Positions 58,709 through 64,000 of a DNA stretch of 64,000 nucleotides are shown here, in pieces. A program made the translations under genes and the position numbers. This DNA is from Pseudorhodoferax sp047601025. Lineage in GTDB: Bacteria; Pseudomonadota; Gammaproteobacteria; Burkholderiales; Burkholderiaceae_C. The stretch is taken from assembly GCF_047601025.1 (NCBI RefSeq), contig NZ_JASGJZ010000001.1, positions 1,178,001-1,242,000 on the forward strand, written 5' to 3'. Every line of letters starts with the position of its first letter. Within the stretch, counting starts at the first letter, position 1. The notes under the pieces were generated by a model. That model did no database searches. It worked only from the letters and a program-made list of their open reading frames with translations, and was not told the origin of the DNA.

Positions 58709-58714
58709 ATTATA
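58709..58714 (-). promoter_or_regulatory. -10 element of the tRNA-Phe promoter
   Basis: TATAAT reads on the minus strand at 58714-58709, two bases after the ntrX stop codon. The expected start point is about 58702, leaving a 5-base leader before the mature tRNA. A GC-rich stretch between it and the tRNA is typical of stringently controlled promoters. No strong -35 box is seen. Confidence 0.6.
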
Positions 58715-58716
58715 TA

Positions 58717-59412
58717 TCAAGCCGAAGAGCGTTTTCCGCGGGCGAGATCGACGCCGAGTTGCTTGAGCTTGCGGTAGAGGTGGGTGCGCTCCAGGCCGGT
58801 CTTCTCGGCCACGCGCGTCATCGAGCCACCCTCCTGGGCGAGATGGAATTCGAAGTAGGCCTTCTCGAAGCCGTCGCGCGCCTCGCGCAGCGGCTTGTCG
58901 AGCTCGAAGGTCTGGCGCGCCTGGGGGCCGCTGTCCACCACCGGCGGCGCCACGGCCGCGGGGCCGGCGCCGGCCGGCGCTTCGGCCGCGTCGGTCCGGC
59001 CGTCGAAGGCCATGCCGGGGACGCCGGGCAGCCCCGGCTTGCGCACGCCGCTGCGGGCCAGCGCCTGCTCCACGGCCTTCAGCAGCTTCTGCAGCGTGAT
59101 CGGCTTTTCGAGGAAGGAATGCGCGCCGATCTTGGTGGCCTCGACGGCAGTGTCGATCGTGGCGTGGCCGCTCATCATGATGACCGGCATGCCCAGCATG
59201 CCGGTCGTGGCCCATTCCTTGAGCAGCGACACGCCGTCGGTGTCGGGCATCCAGATGTCGAGCAGCACGAGATCGGGCTGCGCGCGCGCGCGGGCGGCCC
59301 GGGCCTGCGCGGCGTTCTCGGCCAACTCGACGTTGTGGCCTTCGTCGTTGAGGATCTCGGACAGCAGGTCGCGAATCCCGAGTTCGTCGTCGACCACGAG
59401 TATGTTTGCCAT
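58717..59412 (-). CDS. ntrX: NtrX-like response regulator lacking the AAA+ domain
   Basis: A 231-residue response regulator. The receiver domain (1-120) has the phosphorylation site D52 (LVLLDIWMPD), the acidic pair DDE at 8-10 and K103 (LEKP). An Ala/Pro-rich linker (about 125-165) is followed by a Fis-type HTH at the C-terminus (SMTRVAEKTGLERTHLYRKL). Canonical NtrX has a sigma54-interacting AAA+ module between these; here it is absent. It pairs with the NtrY-like kinase upstream, 40 bases away. Confidence 0.88.
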   Translation of the reverse strand: MANILVVDDELGIRDLLSEILNDEGHNVELAENAAQARAARARAQPDLVLLDIWMPDTDGVSLLKEWATTGMLGMPVIMMSGHATIDTAVEATKIGAHSFLEKPITLQKLLKAVEQALARSGVRKPGLPGVPGMAFDGRTDAAEAPAGAGPAAVAPPVVDSGPQARQTFELDKPLREARDGFEKAYFEFHLAQEGGSMTRVAEKTGLERTHLYRKLKQLGVDLARGKRSSA

Positions 59413-59452
59413 GTTGGATGAGAAAGCGCAGTTGCCGGTCCGGCAGGGGCCG

Positions 59453-61729
59453 CTAGGCCGCACCGTCGATCGGGAATGATAGCGACACTTGCGCGCCGAC
59501 CGTGGCGCCGTCCTGCAGGCGGTTCGACAGGTCGATGCGCGCGCCGTGGTCGTCCGCGATCTTCTTGACGACCGCCAGGCCCAGGCCCGTGCCGCGCGGC
59601 TTGGTCGTGACATAGGGCTCGAACGCGCGCTTGAGGATGGGCTCGGAAAAGCCGGTGCCCTGGTCGCGCACGGTCAGCCGCACGCAGCGCGCGCTGTCCA
59701 GCCATTGCGTGCGCAGCAGCACGTGGCCGGCCTCGCCGCCCGCGCGGCCACTGGCCTCGGTCGCGTCCTGGGCGTTCTGCAGCAGGTTGTGGATGACCTG
59801 GCGCAGCTGCTCGGCGTCGCCGCGGATCGGCGGGCAGCGCGGGTCCAACTCCAGCTGCACCGGCACCGTGGCGGCTTCCTGCGGGTACAGCTGCATCACG
59901 TTCTGCACCAGCACGTTGAGGTCCAGCGGCTTGAGTTCGGCCGCCGGCAGCCGGGCGTAGTCGCGGAACTCGTTGACCAGCCGCTTCATGGCCTCGACCT
60001 GCTCGACGATGGTACGCACGGACTTCGCCAGCAGGGCCTGCTCGGGCGTGTTGCCAAGCTTGGGCGCCAGCTTCATCTCCAGCCGCTCGGCCGACAGCTG
60101 GATCGGCGTCAGCGGGTTCTTGATCTCGTGCGCCAGCCGGCGCGCGACCTCGCCCCAGGCCTGCGTGCGCTGGGCCGACACGATCTCGGAGATGTCGTCG
60201 AACACCAGCAGGCGCGTCTGGTCCGGCAGCAGCGCGCCGCGCGCCAGCAGCATCAGCGCGTCCTGCGAGAACGGCGACTGCGCGGGGCGCAGCTCGAACG
60301 ACTGCTGCCAGTGGTCCACGCCGAAGTGGTCGCGGCCGTCGCCGAGCCGGTCGAACTGGGCCTGCACGCTCTGCGCGAAGGCCTCCAGGCCGCTGCATTC
60401 GGCCATCGGGCGCCCCTCGAACGCGGCCAGGGGCGCGCGCAGGATGCGCGTGGCGCCCGGGTTGGACGACAGCACCCGCCCCTGGCGGTCCAGCACGACC
60501 ACGCCGGAAGTCAGGTTGTCCAGGATGGTCTGCAGGTAGGCGCGCGCGTCGTCGAGCTGCTGCAGGCTGCGGTTGGCGGCCAGCCGCGCGTCGGCCAGCT
60601 GCTGGGTCATGTCGGCGAACGAGCGCGTCAGGCCGGCCAGCTCGTCGCGGCTTTGCAGCTGCGGCTTGGGCGTGAGGTCGCCGGCGGCCACCTGGCGCAC
60701 GCCGTGCGCCAGCAACAGCAGCGGGCGGGCCAGCTGGTTGCCCAGCAGCACCGCCAGCAGCACGGCGCCGAACACCGCGAGGAACAGGCTCAGCGTCAGC
60801 GTGCCGATGTACATGCGCTGCAGGCCGGCGCGGGCCAGCGCGCGCTCCTGGTACTCGCGGTTAGCCTGCTGCACCGCCAGCGCGTTGTCGACCAGGATCT
60901 GCGGCAGGCGCTGGCTGGCCTGCAGGAAGCGCGGCTCGGCCAGCAGGCCGACACTGTTGCTGGGCACCATGGCCAGCGCCTTCACGTGCGGCTGCGGCGG
61001 CGCCATGCCGGCGACCGGCTCGTCCAGGCCTTCGACCATGGCGACGAAGCGCTGGCTGCGCGCGTTGCGCAGTTGCTGGGCGGTGGCGCGCTCGGGCGCC
61101 TCGAGCACGCTGGACAGGCCGGCGCTGGCGATCAGCTGGCCGGACGCATTCCACAGCACCACCTCGCCGGCGGCCAGCTGGTCGCGGATGCGCTCCAGCG
61201 CCAGGCCGGCCGCCGCGTCGGGCACGTCGGCCAGCTGGGCACCGGCCTGGCGCGTCTTGTTGCCCAGGTCGTTGGCCAGCACCTCCAGCGTGGTGCGGCC
61301 CAGGTTCACGCCGGCGTCGAGCGCGCCTTCGACCTTGACGTCGAACCAGCTCTCGATCGAGCGCGAGACGAACTGGTAGGACACGATGTAGATGACCAGC
61401 CCCGGCGCCAACCCGACCAGCGCGAAGATCGCGGCCAGCTTGACCAGCAGCCGGCTGCCGAAGCGCCCGCGGCGCACGCGCACCGCCAGCCGCACGGCGG
61501 CCCACAGGATCACCGCCAGCAGCACGGCGGCCACGACCACGTTGAGCACCAGCAGGCGCGCGTAGTTGCGCTCGTACAGTTCGCGGTTGCCGGTGGCCTG
61601 GGTCAGCAGGAACAGCAGCACCAGGCCCAGGCCCAGCACCACGGCCGTGCCGATGCCCAGGCCCCAGCGCAGCGCGCGCGCGCGGCGCCGCGCCTGCTGG
61701 GCGAGGTCGGCGGGTGCAGGCACGCTCAT
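59453..61729 (-). CDS. ntrY: NtrY-like membrane histidine kinase
   Basis: A 758-residue sensor kinase. Three N-terminal helices (about 20-45, 60-82, 95-120), a periplasmic sensor of about 190 residues, a fourth helix (about 315-337), HAMP (LLLLAHGVRQVAAGDLTPKP), PAS (about 405-510), dimerisation box with phosphorylated H534 (RRLAHEIKNPLTPIQLSAER) and the ATPase (RGTGLGLAVVKKIADDHG). It phosphorylates the adjacent NtrX-like regulator; the pair often responds to redox or nitrogen cues. Start coupled to the preceding gene by ATGA. Confidence 0.93.
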   Translation of the reverse strand: MSVPAPADLAQQARRRARALRWGLGIGTAVVLGLGLVLLFLLTQATGNRELYERNYARLLVLNVVVAAVLLAVILWAAVRLAVRVRRGRFGSRLLVKLAAIFALVGLAPGLVIYIVSYQFVSRSIESWFDVKVEGALDAGVNLGRTTLEVLANDLGNKTRQAGAQLADVPDAAAGLALERIRDQLAAGEVVLWNASGQLIASAGLSSVLEAPERATAQQLRNARSQRFVAMVEGLDEPVAGMAPPQPHVKALAMVPSNSVGLLAEPRFLQASQRLPQILVDNALAVQQANREYQERALARAGLQRMYIGTLTLSLFLAVFGAVLLAVLLGNQLARPLLLLAHGVRQVAAGDLTPKPQLQSRDELAGLTRSFADMTQQLADARLAANRSLQQLDDARAYLQTILDNLTSGVVVLDRQGRVLSSNPGATRILRAPLAAFEGRPMAECSGLEAFAQSVQAQFDRLGDGRDHFGVDHWQQSFELRPAQSPFSQDALMLLARGALLPDQTRLLVFDDISEIVSAQRTQAWGEVARRLAHEIKNPLTPIQLSAERLEMKLAPKLGNTPEQALLAKSVRTIVEQVEAMKRLVNEFRDYARLPAAELKPLDLNVLVQNVMQLYPQEAATVPVQLELDPRCPPIRGDAEQLRQVIHNLLQNAQDATEASGRAGGEAGHVLLRTQWLDSARCVRLTVRDQGTGFSEPILKRAFEPYVTTKPRGTGLGLAVVKKIADDHGARIDLSNRLQDGATVGAQVSLSFPIDGAA

Positions 61730-62373
61730 CGTGCGCCGACGGGTGGAATCCGCACGCTGGCGCCGACCGACAGCTCCCACTCGGATTCGCCGACCGCGCC
61801 GATCTGGAACGGACGCGGCAGCTGCGAAACGTCCAGCCCGAAGCGAAAGCGCAGCAGGTGCTCGCGGTCGGTCGGGATGCTGGCGGCATCGGCGATGTGC
61901 CAGCGCGCGATGCGCTGCACGCTGGCCAGCGCCTCGGGCAGCGCGTCGAAGGTCTGCGCCAGCGTCACGCCCTGGCCGCTGCTGTCGATCGGGCGCGGGC
62001 CGACGTTCAGGCGCCAGCGCCGCGTCAGCGGCTGGTAGGCCAGCCGCATGTGGCGCGAGACGCCGACGATGCGCTCGTCGGTCCAGTACCAGCGCTCGCG
62101 CAGGATCTCGGCCTCGGCGACGAAATACATCGGAATGCCCTTGAGCATCGCGTCCTCGACCGGATGCGGCAGCTCGAACTGCACCTGGGCCGTCAGCTCC
62201 AGCGCGCCGTCCACGCGCTGCAGCTGCAGCTCTGTGATCACGGCCTTGCCCGGCGCCGGCGCCTGGGCGTCGACCGCGCCGCCCAGCGCCAGCAGCTGCA
62301 GCGCGAGCAGCGCCCGGCAGACGCTAAGCCGGGCCCTTCTCCAGCAAGCTGTAAAAGAAACCGTCATTGTCAC
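61726..62373 (-). CDS. DUF4390 domain protein, exported
   Basis: A 215-residue protein with a signal peptide (to about GGAVDA, residue 36) and a DUF4390 domain: GKAVITELQLQRVDGALELT, VQFELPHPVEDAMLKGIPMYF and WHIADAASIPTDREHLLRFRFGLD. This family is found almost only next to ntrY in Betaproteobacteria and its role is unknown. It overlaps rsmB by 50 bases and ntrY by 4, so it is fully embedded in the operon. Confidence 0.88.
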   Translation of the reverse strand: MTMTVSFTACWRRARLSVCRALLALQLLALGGAVDAQAPAPGKAVITELQLQRVDGALELTAQVQFELPHPVEDAMLKGIPMYFVAEAEILRERWYWTDERIVGVSRHMRLAYQPLTRRWRLNVGPRPIDSSGQGVTLAQTFDALPEALASVQRIARWHIADAASIPTDREHLLRFRFGLDVSQLPRPFQIGAVGESEWELSVGASVRIPPVGAR

Positions 62374-63664
62374 GCCGACGATTGTCCGGGACGGCCGCGT
62401 CCACCGCGGCGCTGCGGGGGATTAAATGGCCGGGCGCGGGCCGCATTCGCGCGTCGGTGTGGCGTGCACGAAACGTTTCGATGCGCTCGCGCCCTTCGGC
62501 CAGGAACACCGAACAGGTGCAGAACAGCAGCCGGCCACCGAGCGCCAGCAGCGGCCACAGGGTCTGCAGCAGCCGGTCCTGCGTGGCCGCCAGCCGGGCG
62601 ATGTCGGCCTCGCGCCGCAGCCAGCGCACGTCGGGATGGCGACGCACGATGCCCGAGGCGCTGCAGGGCGCGTCCAGCAGGATGGCGTCGAACGGCTGGC
62701 CGTCCCACCAGGCGTACGGGTCGCCGGCATCGGCGGCCCGCACCCGCGCCGCCAGGCCCAGCCGTGCCAGGTTCTCGTGGATGCGGGCGCAGCGCGCCAG
62801 GTCCACGTCCAGCGCCAGCAGGTCGGCGTCGGTGCGTTCCAGCAGGTGCGCGGTCTTGCCGCCGGGCGCCGCGCAGGCGTCCAGCAATCGCAGCGGCCGG
62901 CCGGCCGGGCGCGCCAGCCCGTCCAGCAGCAGTGGGGCGGCCAGCTGCGCGGCGGCGTCCTGCACCGAGAACGCGCCCTCGGCATAGCCGGGCAGCTCGG
63001 GCACCGGGCGCGGGCGCGGCAGCAGCAGGCCGTCCTCACCGATCGGCTCGGCCGCGATGCCGGCCGCGGCCAGCCGGGCCTGCAGCGCGGCCACGCTGCT
63101 GCGGCGCCGGTTCACGCGCAGCGTCAGCGGGGCCGGGTGGTCGGCGGCCTGTAGCACGGCCTGCCAGTCGGCGGGCCAGTCGCGCTGCAGGCGCTCGATC
63201 CACCAGCGCGGGTGGTTCCAGCGCGCCACCGGGTCGCGCGCGCTGGCCGCCAGCAGCGCCTCGCGCTCGCGCAGGAAGCGGCGCAGGCAGGCGTTCACGA
63301 AGCCGGCCTGCGCGCGCGCCGGGCCGCGGCGGGCGGCCTCCACGGTCTGGTCGACCAGCGTGAAGGGCGTGTACGGCGCGCCGGCCTCGTCCCAGCCCAG
63401 CGCGAGCGCCAGGCACAGCAGCGCGTCGGCCGGCGGCGGTGGCGCGCGCCGGGCCAGCAGCGCGCGCAGCGCCTCGGCGCGGCCGAGCTGGCGCAGCCCA
63501 TGGAACAGCAGGGCCTGCGCCGCCGGCCGCAGCCCCGGCGGCACCGCTGCCAGCGCGGCGGTGGCGGACTGGCCGCCGCGCACGGCCTGCAGCGCGCCCG
63601 CCGCGGCCTGCAGTTGCCGCCACAGCGGCGGTGACGGCGGTGAAGAAGGCGTGGGCACGTTCAT
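62324..63664 (-). CDS. rsmB: 16S rRNA m5C967 methyltransferase RsmB
   Basis: A 446-residue two-domain enzyme (429 in E. coli): N-terminal NusB-like helical domain (about 1-160), then the SAM-binding domain with DACAAPGGKTAHLLE, the DAPCSASGIVRRHPD cysteine and the second catalytic cysteine in LFCTCSVFLAEG. It methylates C967 of 16S rRNA. Its ATG overlaps the upstream lemA-family stop by four bases. Confidence 0.95.
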   Translation of the reverse strand: MNVPTPSSPPSPPLWRQLQAAAGALQAVRGGQSATAALAAVPPGLRPAAQALLFHGLRQLGRAEALRALLARRAPPPPADALLCLALALGWDEAGAPYTPFTLVDQTVEAARRGPARAQAGFVNACLRRFLREREALLAASARDPVARWNHPRWWIERLQRDWPADWQAVLQAADHPAPLTLRVNRRRSSVAALQARLAAAGIAAEPIGEDGLLLPRPRPVPELPGYAEGAFSVQDAAAQLAAPLLLDGLARPAGRPLRLLDACAAPGGKTAHLLERTDADLLALDVDLARCARIHENLARLGLAARVRAADAGDPYAWWDGQPFDAILLDAPCSASGIVRRHPDVRWLRREADIARLAATQDRLLQTLWPLLALGGRLLFCTCSVFLAEGRERIETFRARHTDARMRPAPGHLIPRSAAVDAAVPDNRRRDNDGFFYSLLEKGPA

Positions 63665-64000
63665 CCCGGCACGCGTGCCCGCTTGAAGCCGAACAGCCAG
63701 GCCAGCAGCACGGCCGGGAACTGGCGCACGGCCCGGTTGTGCAGCTCCACCACGGCGGCGTAGGCCCGCTCCGCGGCCTGCACTTGCGCCGTGACGGATT
63801 CCCACTCGGCCCGCAGCGCCACCACCGGCAGGCCGCTGCGCGCCTGGAGCAGCGTGTCGTCGTCCAGGTATTGCCAGGCCATCAGCAACACGGCCCGCGC
63901 GGCCGTCAGCCCGGCCATGGCCGGGCCGTCGCTGGGCTTGCTGCGCACGGCCGCCAGCGAGGCGCCGAACTGCGCGCCGGCGGCCTGCAGGTTGCGCCAG
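63661..64000 (-). CDS. LemA-family membrane protein, C-terminal part (5' end outside window)
   Basis: The frame is open to the window edge. The visible 112 residues include AWQYLDDDTLLQARSGLPVV, VQAAERAYAAVVELHNRAV and the family-typical end FPAVLLAWLFGFKRARVP. LemA proteins are anchored helical-bundle proteins of unclear role. The stop overlaps the rsmB start (ATGA). Confidence 0.8.
   Translation of the reverse strand, partial: WRNLQAAGAQFGASLAAVRSKPSDGPAMAGLTAARAVLLMAWQYLDDDTLLQARSGLPVVALRAEWESVTAQVQAAERAYAAVVELHNRAVRQFPAVLLAWLFGFKRARVPG

Overview
The window is very GC-rich, uses betaproteobacterial gene orders (pyrC, gltIJKL, ybeY-phoH-ruvA, ntrYX-rsmB-lemA, cydP-cydAB-cydX, a Bug-family periplasmic binding protein), and has few non-coding stretches. 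It looks like chromosome from a Burkholderiales bacterium, most likely Comamonadaceae; this is judged from gene content and style, as no database search was possible. About 60 protein genes, one tRNA-Phe, two short dispersed-repeat families, one decayed IS5-type transposase and several broken genes were read.

Layout. 1-4.1 kb: the 3' end of an FAD oxidoreductase, htpX, a DUF3025 gene and pyrC. 4.2-7.2 kb: a complete TRAP transporter (Q-M-P). 7.2-12.6 kb: rnk with a structured leader, the gltIJKL glutamate/aspartate ABC importer, a LysR regulator and a small membrane protein. 12.6-17.7 kb: an acyl-CoA module (enoyl-CoA hydratase, ferredoxin, acyl-CoA synthetase, hotdog thioesterase) and an ATM1-type exporter. 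17.6-24.6 kb: mtfA, an EamA permease, a TonB siderophore receptor, a BamE-like lipoprotein, and an alpha/beta-hydrolase homologue without its catalytic Ser and His, divergent from a LysR gene. 24.6-33.5 kb: envelope and stress genes (MltB-type transglycosylase, DegP/DegS-type protease, CopD-like protein, a frameshifted shikimate-kinase-like gene, DUF6886-CbpM-CbpA, DUF4139, Dtd, MBL hydrolase). 33.6-39.3 kb: an HTH-GIY-YIG protein, a PAS-sigma54 activator, and cydP-cydA-cydB-cydX-ybgE. 39.3-47.5 kb: a glycoside-hydrolase-like protein, a MarR-GNAT fusion under its own palindromic operator, dmeRF cobalt/nickel efflux, an ABC importer with a double permease, and a methyltransferase. 47.5-52.9 kb: a catabolic accessory block (AraC, FAD monooxygenase, truncated ruvA copy, LysR, class II aldolase, Bug protein). 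53.3-55.8 kb: ybeY-phoH and the real ruvA. 55.8-58.6 kb: a decayed accessory stretch. 58.6-64 kb: tRNA-Phe and the ntrX-ntrY-DUF4390-rsmB-lemA operon.

How parts work together. Uptake systems (TRAP, Glt, TonB receptor, nitrate/taurine-type ABC, Bug) supply organic acids, amino acids and iron. The cyd block gives a high-affinity bd oxidase that appears to be under sigma54 control by the adjacent divergent PAS activator, which carries a Cys/His cluster. DmeR/DmeF handle cobalt or nickel. NtrY/NtrX form a membrane-linked two-component pair in which NtrX lacks the usual AAA+ domain.

Most notable non-gene signals: a possible RNA switch that hides the rnk Shine-Dalgarno; a MITE-like repeat that starts at the stop codon of the preceding gene in both copies; a second repeat family, one copy of which lies inside the cyd operon; a perfect inverted-repeat operator set in the promoter of the MarR-GNAT gene; and a truncated duplicate of ruvA 4.9 kb from the intact gene.
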